64,000 nucleotides of DNA. It comes from Coix lacryma-jobi var. lacryma-jobi. Taxonomy: Eukaryota > Streptophyta > Magnoliopsida > Poales > Poaceae. The notes under the pieces are model-generated. The model worked only from the letters and a program-made list of their open reading frames with translations, made no database searches and was not told the origin of the DNA. Positions 1-10,759 of the stretch are shown here, piece after piece. The stretch's first letter is position 1. The number at the start of each line of letters is the position of its first letter. The translations under genes were made by a program, and so were the position numbers. Location: contig CM019831.1 in the NCBI GenBank assembly GCA_009763385.1, forward strand, positions 19,432,080-19,496,079, read 5' to 3'.

Positions 1-1233
1 AAGTGAAATTTCTCACCATAAATCTGTAGCAAAAACAAGTGAAGTATTACAGCTGCATGAACCAGGCAGAACTCGAAAAACAGAGGCACACCCACTGAAG
101 GGCATGAGACTATTGGAAAAAATATATTTGGGGCAAGTAGGAATGTATACACTTGTAATTAGATCAGGTCCGTATACAGATAGCCAAATAAATTCTAAAT
201 AGATACCTTAAGTTAGGGTTCGAGTTCTTGGAACGAATAATACATATTAAATTACCATAAATTTTCCTTGATACTATTCGATGCAAAATTACTAAGTATC
301 ACCAACTTGTCAGAATTTCAAGAAGTGGTTGCATGAATTTTACTTACCATTAATTTAGTATCCTATGCAGGGATGATCAACTAAATTAATAACATTTTCC
401 CTCCAACTCGTTTGGATTCCTATGCAGTGTCTGATCATCTGAATTAACAACTATAGTCCTTTCAGTTCATCTACGTGATGATTCTGAAATTTAAAGCGAG
501 AAACAAAACAGTTAATAATTGCAACAGGGATGGTCTTTGAATTAATAACATTTTTCCCAACTCGTTTGGATTCCTCTGCAGTACGTAGTCATCTCAATTA
601 ACAACAACTATTGTCCTCTCAACTCATCTATTTGACAATTCTAAAATTTAAAGTGAAACAAAACAGTTAATAAAAAACCATAAAGTGACTACAGTGACAA
701 CCTCGGGTGAAAGGTAATGTTGAAAGATTGTTGAAGATCACTTATAAGTGCTTGTACTATTGTAACACTAAAGTCATGGTCAGTTAACTTTTAGATCCAT
801 GACCAACTAACACTTTGGTTAAGTCTGATTGGAATATTACGAAGTGAAAATCCATTTACTATGGGCAGATGCAGAATCTAGTGTTTAGTGATAATGCTGG
901 GACCTAATGTTTGACTAAAACATAGGGTGTGCAAGGTGCTAGTCACATTTTGGCACTGTAGCGTCATGGGTATTTAATTATTCTGTGTTCGCATTTAGCT
1001 TATGGTTATTAGTGCTTCTTTATAATTGACAACTATATTTTTTTATCTATACTCTAAAATAAGGTCGTCATGTCTGACAGGATGAAAATAATGTAATAAT
1101 GTAAGTTGATAAAAATTGATTTTTCCACTCTGCATGCCTTTTGTCTTGTGTTTTGGAAGGATTGATGGATAAGTTAAGTTGTATTTAACCTGAAAGTCTT
1201 CAATTGTTTATTCTTCTGCATTTTTATTTTCAG
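1..1233. other. AT-rich intergenic DNA, no gene seen
   Basis: No open frame of note and no RNA gene or transposon terminus that I recognise. The only internal structure is the tandem duplication listed separately at 384-676. The right edge is a candidate intron that ends in a T-rich tract and an AG acceptor just before 1234. Confidence 0.5.
384..676. repeat. Two-copy tandem duplication, ~156-bp period
   Basis: Copy 1 runs about 384-520 and copy 2 about 540-676. Both contain, in order, AATTAATAACATTTT, CCAACTCGTTTGGATTCC, a CTGCAGT or ATGCAGT variant, AATTAACAACTA, and a tail ending in AAACAAAACAGTTAATAA. The copies differ by scattered substitutions and small indels, so the duplication is not recent. 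No coding sequence or terminal inverted repeat is associated with it. Confidence 0.75.
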
Positions 1234-1551
1234 ATTTAAGAAGCTAAAGGAGGAAGAATCAAGGAGAAAAGAGGTTCTGGGACAAGCAAAGCAATCAGAA
1301 CAGTCAAGTTCTGAATATAGCTTTCTAGATAAAACACAGAATTCTGATATGTCTTCTGGAGACAAAAAAGATCAAGTAGTCTCTATTTTTGTTACTTTGG
1401 TATATGGGTTATTCAGCAGGTGAAATCCTATCGACGACTGATGATGAATATTAAACAGGAGTCTCATGAAAATAGACCGATAGTAACTAATAGCAATGGT
1501 GGAGTCAACCATAGTAGAAATGAGAAGGCTCAGAATTTATCCGCAGAAAAA
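1234..1551 (+). pseudogene. Two in-phase exon-like segments of an unrecognised gene
   Basis: Segment one (1234-1375) follows a T-rich tract and an AG. It reads 47 open codons rich in Lys, Glu, Ser and Gln, starting FKKLKEEESRRKEV. Segment two (1420-1551) follows TTCAGCAG, reads 44 open codons (VKSYRRLMMNIKQESHENRP onward) and ends before a GTATG donor. Both are whole numbers of codons and join phase 0 to phase 0, which supports real exons. The donor of the first (GTAGTC) is weak. The composition suggests a charged, disordered or coiled-coil stretch. I do not recognise the protein. No start, stop or further exons were found, so this is either part of a larger gene reaching outside the window or a captured fragment. 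Confidence 0.4.
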
Positions 1552-2760
1552 GTATGTTGTTGTTTCTGGTAACGTGTCTTCCATTATGAAAACGCAGGAA
1601 GATTGTTCTAGTTGTTTCTGAGCATCTTTGAAAGGGTCATTAAATCGAATAAGAACTTTGAACCACCATACAATTGTCTCATTGAAGAGGAAAATATCCC
1701 ATAGATACTCTCATTCTATCCTTGCCCTGTTCCATATCCACCTCAACAATCTCCCACTGAATCTCTCTGCACACAAGATAGCATACTTTTTAATTACACA
1801 AGATAACTTAGCTTCTACAATTGTTCCGTTGAGAGGGAGAGAGTGAGAGAGAGCTTATCTACACTGGCTTTTTAATTACATCTTAGCATACTTTTTTTTA
1901 CCAAACAAGGTAACTCTGCTTTGACTACTCTTATCAAGGATCCACAAAAGTAAACATTGGCCTTTTTGTATATAGGTCGTAAAAGATTCATGCAAAAATA
2001 CTCTGTCAAAAGTTTTGACGTAAACTCTGTACATACCACTGCACTCTGAAGTTATAAAGGATTGAGAAAAAATTATTTTATAGTTCTATGCATTACTAAA
2101 AGAACGAACACAAACTTGTGATTGAGAATTATGATTTGGACAGCCAATCATGTGGATTAAATTGAAAACAATCAAGTGGAGTGCATAAAAGGCACCTAAA
2201 TGTATTTCAATCTCCTAATCATTCTCCTAGCTAAAAGTAAACTGGAAAAGTAGAAGCAAATGTTTATGAAATTTAGTATTTTTACTGCAATAGCTCAGTC
2301 CGCATGCAGATCAGAGAATAACATATTTTTCACCCAGCCCATCGTTAGGAAATAGAAATTATGCACTGCTAGGACCATGCTTACAGTATCGGTCCTCACA
2401 ATTCTACAAGAGCATTGAATCAAACAAGTGGTAATCCAAAAAGGTGCTTCAAGGTGAGGCAAAGAATTATGATATCGCCATAAATACGATATAATTATAA
2501 TAATGCAAAGAATGTGAAAACCCAAAGAACAAAATTGAGATTATTTTTAATATAAATTCAAAGCAGACAAATTAAATAGAAAAGGAAAAAGGTCAAAAAC
2601 CTTACGCATGGTCTGTATTGCTCACTGCCTCTACCTGCACGTTATGAACTTGCACCACCTCACAGCATCAGCATTATGGCAGACAGAGAAATCGTAGTCT
2701 GGCAGTGACGGAAGATTGGATGCATGACTATGGCCATGGAACAACAGCCGTGTAGTATCT
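1552..2760. other. AT-rich DNA, no gene seen
   Basis: A short GA-rich microsatellite lies near 1829-1855 (GAGAGGGAGAGAGTGAGAGAGAG). Otherwise I see no coding exon, terminal repeat or RNA gene. The short open frames here have no protein-like composition. Confidence 0.5.
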
Positions 2761-3335
2761 ATGTGAACATCTCAATACCAGTGATTGTAGTCTTCAAGGG
2801 ACCACTCTGCGAACAAAGAATATAGTTCATCATAACATATCAGCGGAGTGGGTACTAAATCACAAAAAAAAAGGAACGGGAACAGGGAAAGAAGGAGAAT
2901 GAGGGAGGGGGAACCGACGATGGATGCCTTGCGACCCATGGATGAAGAAGACACGGCCATGCAGACGGAGAGACGAAGCAGGCGTCCGAGCCGCAAGTCG
3001 CTGCCCCTCCCGCCGGCCAGATCTGCCTGTGGCTCTGATGCTTGCACTTCCGTGCGCTAGGTCCATCGTCGTCCCTGTCGATCATGGCCTCCCGGGTGCG
3101 GCCCTGAAAACCCGTCGCGCGGGGGCGGCTTCTTCACTCCGCCGGTCGCCGGGGCAGAGTTGCGGGTGTAACCGCCACCGCGGGCACTGTTCCTGCAAGG
3201 AGAGCCGCGCCGCCACGAGGGGCCGTGCGAGATGCAGCTGGGGAGGGGAGACAGGATTGGGGGAGAACAATTGCAGACGGATACGACTATACGAGATGAG
3301 CGAGCGGCAAGGTTTTTTATACCGGTAAAGAAAAA
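2761..3335. other. GC-rich island, possible minus-strand promoter or first exon
   Basis: About 500 bp of GC-rich sequence abruptly bounded by AT-rich DNA. Open frames exist on both strands (2848-3060 and 2924-3328 plus; 3057-3392 and 2855-3085 minus), but none has recognisable domains and several overlap each other. The island could be the 5' end of a gene read leftward, or a remnant of one. I cannot choose a frame and do not call a CDS. Confidence 0.3.
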
Positions 3336-3350
3336 AATTCGGCACTCACT

Positions 3351-3800
3351 GATAAATGCGATATTTCGGAAATTTCGGAAATATCGGATCAAATTTAAAT
3401 AAATTTAAATTCAATTTGAAATTTTTTTACATTATTTTATTAGAAAAATTCTCTAATCTATCATGCATCACAAATTTATGTAATATTGATGAAATAACAA
3501 AATATACCATAGAAGTGAGCCGCGATAAAACAGCGGACTGACGGGATAAAACAGCGGACTGACGGTGGACGAGCTACGTATGCTAGTGCCATCGAGTAAG
3601 AAAACTAAATAAATTTGAAAAATCTAGGGGTTTGATAAAGTTAGAGGATATGGAGAATCATTTTAGTGTGTTTTGATGTAATTTTGGAGTAAAAGATGAA
3701 TTTGACCGAAAAATTTGACCGATATAACAAAAATTTCGGACCCTAGCGAAAAATGCGATATTTCGGAAATTTCGGTGAAATTTCGCCGAAATTGTAAACC
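3351..3800. repeat. Direct repeats with TTTCGG-rich core; 21-bp perfect duplication
   Basis: A 25-bp string beginning AAATGCGATATTTCGGAAAT occurs at 3354-3378 and again at 3751-3775 in the same orientation. Both lie in AT-rich DNA dotted with CGGAAAT and CCGAAAT words. Between them a 21-bp unit (GATAAAACAGCGGACTGACG plus G) is perfectly duplicated head to tail at 3524-3565. The layout resembles the ends of a degenerate non-autonomous element, but I found no inverted termini or target duplication, so no superfamily is assigned. Confidence 0.55.
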
Positions 3801-4066
3801 CAGGCGAGCGGTTCCAGTTTCTACGGTGGCGGCGGCAAGGGACAAGCATGCGTGTACAGGCGGATGGGTACGTTTGACGCGGGTGAAAAAAATAGCGTCG
3901 GCGGTGCCGGAACAAAGGCAGACATGGTGTCAATGTAAAGATTTACAAAGAGTTTCCGACTGGGCCCACTGATCAGATTATGGTGGAAGATTTATATACG
4001 TTGGATCCCAAATCTAACGAACAAGAAGTAAGGTGGGTAGGAAATTTTAAAGTGAGAAGATGTTTT

Positions 4067-4406
4067 CAATTTCTTCGCTCCTTTATAGTAAAAAAAATAG
4101 ATAGATAGAATAGAATAGATAGATATAGATAGAATAGAAAAAAAGATTTTTCTCTCAGGCGCTCAAGAAAAAACAGGAGAGTCTGCCTCTGTCTCGCGCC
4201 CGTTGCCGGCTTGCCGCCCTAATCACACAAAGCTAATTATTTCCGATATCGGCATCGTGAGGACGTGTTGTGGGCCTTTTGTTTTTAAAATTGGGCTTTC
4301 CCTTTCACGAAGCACAATGAATGAGTACCTCCACCGACCAACAAAAGGAATTCCCCAACCAATTCTATCTATTCTATCTATCTATCTATACTTAGCGAAG
4401 AAATTG
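4067..4406. mobile_element. 340-bp inverted-repeat element (MITE-like)
   Basis: The outer 13 bp (CAATTTCTTCGCT at 4067-4079) are perfectly inverted at 4394-4406. Inside them on both sides lie complementary runs of ATAGATAG-type repeats (about 4096-4140) and CTATCTAT-type repeats (about 4365-4391), so the whole unit could fold into a long imperfect stem. There is no open frame inside. The termini match no named MITE family that I can recall with certainty. A target duplication is not obvious. Confidence 0.5.
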
Positions 4407-4409
4407 TAA

Positions 4410-5085
4410 ATTCATTGTCACCAGAAAACTCCTTACTTAACTTAGTTTGACAGGTGGATCCATGGAAAACCTACCTTAGATTGACAGGCGGGCCCATGAG
4501 AAAAGTTGGGCAGGAACATATGAAACATCTGCGTTTCACGTTGTCGAGGTCGCCTCCCTCGCGATTTTTTTCACCAATATGCCGCCTACCCGCCCGCACG
4601 TACCCCCGTCCGAGCGCACAACGCTTCACTGCTTCCTCGCGCATGGGAAACCGCCGCATACCCGGCCAGATCCACCCGTCCTCGTTAAGACTTCACGCTT
4701 CCTCGTGCACCGGAAACCTGATAGACGGACCACGCGTCGCCAGCATCGCCGGTGTCACCTCTGCCCGCACCGCCACTGCGGCGGCTCATCTGCTACGAGT
4801 GACACCGTTTAGCGTTTTGTCTCTTTGTTGCTGTTGTTGATCTTGATCTAATCCATAGGGTTTGGGTGCCAAGGTGTTCTCCGCCTGTACATCCTTGCGC
4901 AAGGAAACTGCCGCATGTCTGCTTCGTAACCTAGCGAGCCAGGAAACTGCCGCATCTCCAGTCCCTGGCCTCTGCTTCGTAGCGCCGAGCAGCCCAGGCT
5001 CATCGCGATGTGATCTCTACCACCGCCTGCACGCCGCGGCGCTATCAGTTTGCTGCGCTGGAGCGGCTTGCATTTATGTCACCAT
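4410..5085. other. GC-rich possible 5' gene region, cut by the LINE
   Basis: GC-rich DNA with plus-strand open frames at 4454-4840 and 4862-5104 but no recognisable domain. The word AGGAAACTGCCGCAT occurs twice (near 4907 and 4950). The sequence resembles a grass 5' UTR or first-exon region, and the LINE at 5086 enters it. Similar GC-rich sequence resumes right after the LINE poly(A) near 7105, so the pre-insertion locus probably read across. The gene is unidentified. Confidence 0.3.
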
Positions 5086-6966
5086 TCCAAGAAAAAGGTG
5101 GTAGTTCTTAAGCTTGATTTTGAAAAGGCTTTTGACATGATAGAGCACCAGGCCATGATAAAAATTATGAAAGCCAAGGGGTTTAGGCAGAAATGGATAG
5201 ATTGGATCAACAATATTCTAGCAACAAGAACTTCAAGAGTCCTGCTCAATGGGGTGCCTGGAAAGACAGTGGTCTGCAAAAGAGGGGTCAGGCAAGGGGA
5301 CCCTCTGTCCCCACCCCTTTTTGTCTTAACAGCTGATCTGCTTCAGTCGATATTGAACAAGGCTGCTGATAATGGACTTATAAATGCTCCTATTCCCTCA
5401 ACTCAGAATTCAGATTTCCCAATATTGCAGTATGCAGATGACACATTGATTTTTTTTAGAAGGAGATGCAAGACAGCTTATTTTTCTGAAAGGAATGCTG
5501 CAGACCTTTTCCACATCAACTGGACTCAAGGTTAATTACAACAAATCTATGATGATACCAATAAATATGGACTCAGAAAGAATTGATCACTTAGCAAACA
5601 CTTTTGGCTGCCTGGTGGGCTCTTTTCCCATCAATTACCTTGGTTTACCTTTGAGTATTCACAAGCCGAGGGTAGATGATTACATTCCTTTAATCAGCAA
5701 ATGTCAAAAAAGATTGGAATGTGCATCTTCTTTTCTAATTGAAGCTGGAAAACTTGAACTCACAAATGCAGTCCTAACAGCTCTACCAACCTTTCATATG
5801 TGCACACTAGTTCTTCCAAAGGGAGTAATCAAGGAAATTGACAAGTTCAGAAAACACTGCTTATGGAGAGGGAAAGACATTAACTCTAAGAAACCCCCAA
5901 AAGCTGCATGGAAAATGGTTTGTCTCCCAAAGGAGGAAGGAGGCTTGGGAGTTATAAACCTGGAAAAGCAGAACCAGGCTCTGCTAATGAAGCATCTTGA
6001 TAAGTTCTATAACAAAAAGGAGGTGCCATGGGTTACTTTGATATGGGAAAAGTATTATTCAAATGGAAAGCTGCCTGGATCAAACAGAAAAGGGTCATTC
6101 TGGTGGAGGGACTTATTGAACATATGCTCATCCTACAAGGAACTATCTACAATTCAGATAATGAATGGGTCCTCTTGCTTCTTCTGGACTGACAACTGGA
6201 ATGAAACCAATTTGCAAACCCGATTTCCAGAGCTTCATTCGTTTGCCATAAATAATACAATTACAATACAGGCAATGTTTCAACAACAACAACCAAGATT
6301 TCAGATGTTCAACATACCTTTATCAGTGCAAGCTTATTCACAGTTAGAGCAAGTAAATGAGACGATAATGCGAATCCGGTTGAATGAAAATGAAGACAAA
6401 TGGATCACAGGAGGTATCTCTTTTAGCGTCTCAAGAGTTTACAAAAAATTGATTGGAAACATGAACATACACCACATTTCAAATGGAACTGGAAATCCTT
6501 TTGTCAGCCTAAGCATAAGGTCTTCTTCTGGCTCTTATTAGTGGATAGATTAAGCATAAGTAACATAATGAGAAGGAAAGGCATGCAACTTCAATCGTAC
6601 AGTTGTGTACTGTGCCCAGCAAACAATGAAGAATCAGCAGATCACCTTTTTCTTCAATGTGAGTTTGCTGAAGAATGCTGGAAACATCTAAATCCAAATG
6701 GGCAGTTCAATGAGCTAGAAATTAAAGCAAGGGTAATGAAACTGAAAGAGCTCCATCCTAACTTTTTCATGGTAGCAACAACTTTGATGTCTTGGGCAAT
6801 CTGGATGGCTAGGAACAACTACATTTTCAGAGGAATTCAGCCGACAGTCCAAAGAACAATCCGACGCTTCAAAGAAGAAATGAACTTGTTGACCTCAAGG
6901 GTTAATTCCAGACTAGCTGCAGCTTTTAATCTTTGGCTTCTTTCTTTTAATGATCAATACCCTTAG
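5086..6966 (+). pseudogene. LINE reverse transcriptase and zf-RVT, frameshifted
   Basis: RT of the plant L1 clade, the enzyme that copies LINE RNA into the nicked target. Visible in order: KLDFEKAFD, GVRQGDPLSP, the catalytic YADD box (about 5431), NYLGLPLS, the thumb and connection region, and a C-terminal zf-RVT block with CVLCPANN...HLFLQC (about 6607-6660) and WAIWMARNN. Two 1-nt frameshifts break it: one in the T8 run near 5450-5458 just after YADD, one near 6475 before the FKWNWK motif. The final stop is at 6964-6966. The copy is therefore non-functional. The N-terminal half of RT and all upstream domains are absent. Confidence 0.88.
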
Positions 6967-7104
6967 TGCTTGTTTTAGCCCTTGCCCTTGTCCTTTTTCT
7001 TTACCTCTCTTCCGATTTCGGTTTACCTTTGTACTTTGTAATTTGTGCACCTCAATAAAATTGCTGTAGGGGTTGAGCCCCTCCAGTTTCTTTCAAAAAA
7101 AAAA
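5086..7104 (+). mobile_element. 5'-truncated L1-type LINE
   Basis: A non-LTR retrotransposon fragment that starts abruptly in the reverse transcriptase (RT) and ends in a pure A run (7095-7104) after a 3' UTR containing CAATAAA (about 7054). Endonuclease, ORF1 and the N-terminal RT blocks are missing, the usual result of incomplete target-primed reverse transcription. No convincing target-site duplication flanks it; the bases after the A run are not repeated at the left edge. A second LINE fragment at 37.8-41.3 kb has a similar 3' UTR ending. Confidence 0.88.
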
Positions 7105-7760
7105 GCCCCGACACCGCCTGGAACTATCTTGGCCAAGTGAACGCCAGCGTCGTCAATCTGCTGTACCGGGGCAGCAAGGAGAAGTCCTAGGAACGCGTGG
7201 ACGGAAGGTGCCTGCTTGACACCATCTGGGATGCTGGTTATTAGTTATTTCTCTGAATCTCTGAAATTTTTGAACGCCCGTGCCGTCAGTCTATTGTACC
7301 GAGGCAGCAAGGACAAGTCCTGAGAACACCTGGACCGAAGGTGCCCACTCGGCGCTCGACAAGCACGATCTGCACTACTGCCCGAGACACATTCTGCTGG
7401 TTAGTTATTTCTCTGATTTTTTTTCTGTACTCTATGTCCATTGAATTTGTTTAGTTACCTCACTGATTTTTTTTAGCTGTACATAGCATGAAAGCAGTAT
7501 TAATGCTTTACATCATCTGACATGCCCGCAGCCCGCTTGACAGCATCTGGGACAAGTACGATCTGCACTGGCTGCCACATTGTGCTGGTTAGTTATTTCT
7601 CTGAATTTTTTTTCTGTAGTCTTGTCCATTCCATTTATTTAATCTCTCTGAATTGTTAAGCTGTACATAGGAGGGAAGCAGTATTAATGCTTTACATCAT
7701 CTGATTGATTCCTAAAAATACATGATTGTCGTGTACATGCAATTAATCTCATTGATTTGA
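7105..7760. repeat. Imperfect tandem duplications, non-coding
   Basis: A block containing TGTACCGGGGCAGCAAGGA, AAGTCCT, TGGACGGAAGGTGCC recurs as TGTACCGAGGCAGCAAGGA and so on about 140 bp later (about 7150-7220 and 7285-7350). The following CTGGTTAGTTATTTCTCTGA segment recurs three times (about 7232, 7399, 7585). GTACATAG with AGCAGTATTAATGCTTTACATCATCTGA also occurs twice (about 7480-7520 and 7660-7705). This looks like serial duplication of an exon plus intron edge. No intact frame remains and I do not recognise a protein. Confidence 0.55.
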
Positions 7761-7763
7761 ACA

Positions 7764-8550
7764 AGTGACGAATAGTTTTAGATTTGGTTTATGTGTGAAC
7801 TGATTTGTCTATACACAGTTCAAAAAACCATTCATGGAGTCATCCTAAAAAGTATTGGCGAGCTAAGTTCTGAACTTACAACTCTCTATATATGGTTGTT
7901 GCAATGTGATCAGATTTTGCTTTATTTATTATATCTCTGGTTTTTGGTTGAAATAGTTGGTTAGTTCTTCCCTTCTTAATTACCTTGTCATCCTCTATAG
8001 GCATCTCTTGAAATGGGTTAAACCACGTTGTTGATATAATGTACTGCATTAGTATTTAAAAAAACTGATTTTGTCTCACAACGGTGTGCGATCATGTCGA
8101 GCATTTTTAATTGATTTAGAGTTGTTCCTCTCCCTGTGGCACTGAATAGAGGAGCGGAGAGGAGTACAAAAAACCAAGAAACCGCGACAACGACAATTTT
8201 GTTGCCAGCAACGCCACACATACCAAGGAGAGATTGACGTGAGCCACTGCATATCCCTCTATAACTCATCATCCGAGGTACCCTTATTGTACCTGTTTGT
8301 TCAAATGTTTCTGATTTGTTAATCATGTGCTTCTCAATTCTGGATGATGTAAGTTTCATTAGTTCATGCTTTCCTGTGAGGCCATGCATTTCTTATAATA
8401 GGAGAACAAATGACAAATAGTTTTAGATTTGGTTTATAATATTCCATTTATCAACTATGTGAACTGATTTGTCTATACACAGCCCAAAAAAACAATCATG
8501 GAGTCATCAAAAAAAAATATTGGCGAGCTAAGTTCTGAACTTACAACTCA
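7764..8550. repeat. Direct repeat pair upstream of the Helitron exons
   Basis: About 120 bp beginning with AATAGTTTTAGATTTGGTTTAT and ending with TATTGGCGAGCTAAGTTCTG occurs at about 7766-7883 and, with a 23-bp insertion, at about 8409-8550. The second copy leads straight into the Helitron N-terminal frame at 8562, so the first is probably a duplicated piece of the same element's 5' region. The 500 bp between holds no recognisable gene. Confidence 0.65.
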
Positions 8551-9350
8551 TCAATGTACTGATGCTCGGACCAAAAAAACGTAAGAATCAACGAGATAGG
8601 TATGCTGCATTGACTAGCTATGAGAAAGAAGAAGTCCGGGCTAAAAAACGTGAATATCAACGCAGTCGTCGAGCTCTTTTGAAGGCCAAGACTGATGAAT
8701 CAAAATTGATTGCATCATCTCAAGTCACAGCTCAGAAGGACGAAGTTCGGGCACAAAATCGTGAGTATCAACGAGAGAGATATGTTGCATAGCCTAATAA
8801 TAAAAAGAAGGAATTACAGGCAAAAAATGTGAGTACCAACGAAGTCGACGGGATCATCTAAAGTCCAAGGTTAATGCATCCAAATTGATTGCATCATCTA
8901 AAATTACATATACTAGAACGGATGATAAAGGCAACTCTTGTAAGAGAAAACACAACATGGCTTCACAAGTTGATAATATAGGTATTTTTCTTTGGTCTTC
9001 CTATCCAATTTTGTGTCTGCTCTTCTTTTAGAATAATGTTCCCTGCTTAATCCTACTTCTTTTAGGTGTCAGGAAACGTGTATATCAATATGGTTATCAT
9101 GCTCAGAAAAAAGTTGATCAAGAATCTTTTGGTTCCGACATTTGGGAACCAAAAGACATATTACATGGAATAGAGGGTATGAAAAGTTTAAATTATGTAA
9201 TTGCAAATCTTCAAAATAAATTGTACGAGCAATGAGTAATGGTCTAACACTTTTTAAATAGAAAATGATTTAGATCAACAGAACCCAAATGAAGATGGCC
9301 TGGACATCTATGAGGAAGATGAAACTAGAATCTTTAATGATAAACGTGAG
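8409..9350 (+). mobile_element. Helitron, 5' part (split by retroelements)
   Basis: The left portion of a Helitron whose Rep domain resumes 10 kb downstream at 19417. It is recognised from three successive exon-like pieces (8562-8792, about 9066-9179, about 9260-9345) matching the N-terminal layout of plant Helitron Rep/helicase proteins: a basic RDRYAALTSYEKEEVRAKKR-type repeat, a middle linker, then an acidic YEEDETRIF segment just upstream of where the Rep N-terminus should follow. The true 5' TC terminus was not found. The right boundary is the retroelement insertion, somewhere between 9346 and 9462. Confidence 0.6.
8562..8792 (+). pseudogene. Helitron Rep N-terminal basic repeat exon
   Basis: A 76-residue open frame with two copies of a basic repeat (RDRYAAL...EEVRAKKREYQRSRR, then DEVRAQNREYQRERYVA), continued out of frame after 8793 by a third decayed copy (about 8800-8860). 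Such repeats are common at the N-terminus of plant Helitron Rep/helicase proteins. The frame stops at 8790-8792 without a splice donor and the following segment needs a frame change, so the gene is broken. Lys/Arg content is high, consistent with nucleic-acid binding; that role is inferred. Confidence 0.55.
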
Positions 9351-9756
9351 TTTTTGAGGTCTTTTTCTGCGGATACATGGGTGTATGTCGAGTCTCAAGT
9401 GATGAGTGATTGTCAACTGGGATAATGTGCATGTTCTTTGGCTTGTGTTGTGCAGGTGTCGAGCACGGATACAGTGATCAAATGCAAGGTGAAGGTCAAG
9501 TAGAGACGTGCCGTGCCGATGGACCGAGAGTGGCGAAGGGCGGACGTGAGGCTTGGACTGAGGGACCGGTGGCCTGAGGATCAGCTGTGGTGGCTGACAG
9601 CCTGGGACAGCGACGAGCGAAGACTTGCGAGGCATAGTGTTGCTTGGGTCGAGGACCTGGGGACATGTGTCGGTGGACGGGGTGCACGGGCGGTGCATCC
9701 CCTCTACGGCTCGGTTTGGTGGTTGAGCCACAGAAAAACCACCGAGTGGACGGTTT

Positions 9757-9980
9757 CCAGGTTTGGGCCTCAAAACCTGGGTGCTGATGGTTTCCGAGTT
9801 TGGGCCACAAAACTCGGGCAGAGGACGGTTTTCAGGTTTGGGCCTCAAAACCTGGTCACTGCGGGTTTCTGAGTTTGGGCCACAAAACTCAGGCGATGGA
9901 CGGCTGGTTTCCCGGTTTGGGCCTCAAAACCGGGGGTTGGTCATGAAGGCTGGTTTCCCGGTTTGGGCCACAAAACCGGG
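9757..9980. repeat. Six tandem 22-24-nt hairpins with co-varying stems
   Basis: Palindromes at 9757-9780, 9794-9817, 9833-9854, 9869-9892, 9911-9934 and 9957-9980. All share the core GTTTGGGCC(T/A)CAAAAC. The stem ends differ but stay complementary within each unit: CCAG/CTGG, CCGA/TCGG, CAG/CTG, CTGA/TCAG, CCCG/CGGG, CCCG/CGGG. The loop alternates CTC, CAC, CTC, CAC, CTC, CAC, so the higher unit is a dimer of about 75-90 bp present three times. They lie in the GC-rich part of the Copia LTR. Confidence 0.92.
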
Positions 9981-10759
9981 GGCGAAGTCCGAGAAAAGGA
10001 CAAGTAGAGCGGTGGCGGCAATCGGTGAGGTTGCGTCGAGGCAACGCTACCAGTTGTGCGGGCGTGGCCGTCGGATCACCTTCATCTTCGAGTTGGTCCA
10101 GGATAGCCTTAGGGTTTGGCTGGTTTGCTCTGTAAATAACTAGGGGTAGAGTGGGAATTAGAATTAGGATAAGTAGAGGGAGACACCCACATCCCATGAC
10201 ATCTCAGTCATTTGCTATTTTGCCTTCTAGGTTTTCCTGCTCTCCCTATCCTCTGCTGTAGCAAACTGAGATCCACAGAGACAATAATCATACCTCTGTG
10301 TTCATGAGATTTTGAGGAAGTGAGACCGTAATCTCACTATTGTAGCGTGTGGTAGCCACACAGTTGCAAATTCGTGGTTGTGATTCGCGTTTCGTTGTTG
10401 TTCTTCGCGGGTTGCTTTTCTCCACGATTTTCCCGTTGATCGATCTCTTTACTCAGTGCGTCTTTTGCTATTCCATTTGAACGGAGTTGTTCTAGTTCGT
10501 GAGGCACATGTTTCCACCGAAGGAATTCTTCTCTAATCTCACGAGCTAGTAGATCGGTCGATTTTCGTTTCGAATCGAGTTTTGCTCCCTTTGCCCCGAA
10601 TTCTTCCGATTCACCGATTTGGAGTTACGTTCGAGCCATGATCTCTTTGGGATAGCTCACTAACTTCCTTGAAACTCCTCATACCAAGTCTAAGCCATAG
10701 AGCTTTTAATTCAAAGGAGATCGGGTTGAATCCGCGGAAGAACAGTACTGTTTCGGGGG

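Noticed and set aside
7095..7130. Target-site duplication of LINE 1
   Set aside because: The bases after the A run do not recur at the 5' junction near 5086; a claim would be forced.
9757..9980. Regularly spaced near-identical units resembling a CRISPR array
   Set aside because: The units are palindromes that vary in their stems, the 'spacers' (13-22 bp) are themselves similar, and the context is a plant LTR retrotransposon.
9270..10197. Proline-rich minus-strand and plus-strand frames in the Copia LTR
   Set aside because: Their protein sequence is dictated by the hairpin repeats; LTRs of this type are not known to encode proteins there.
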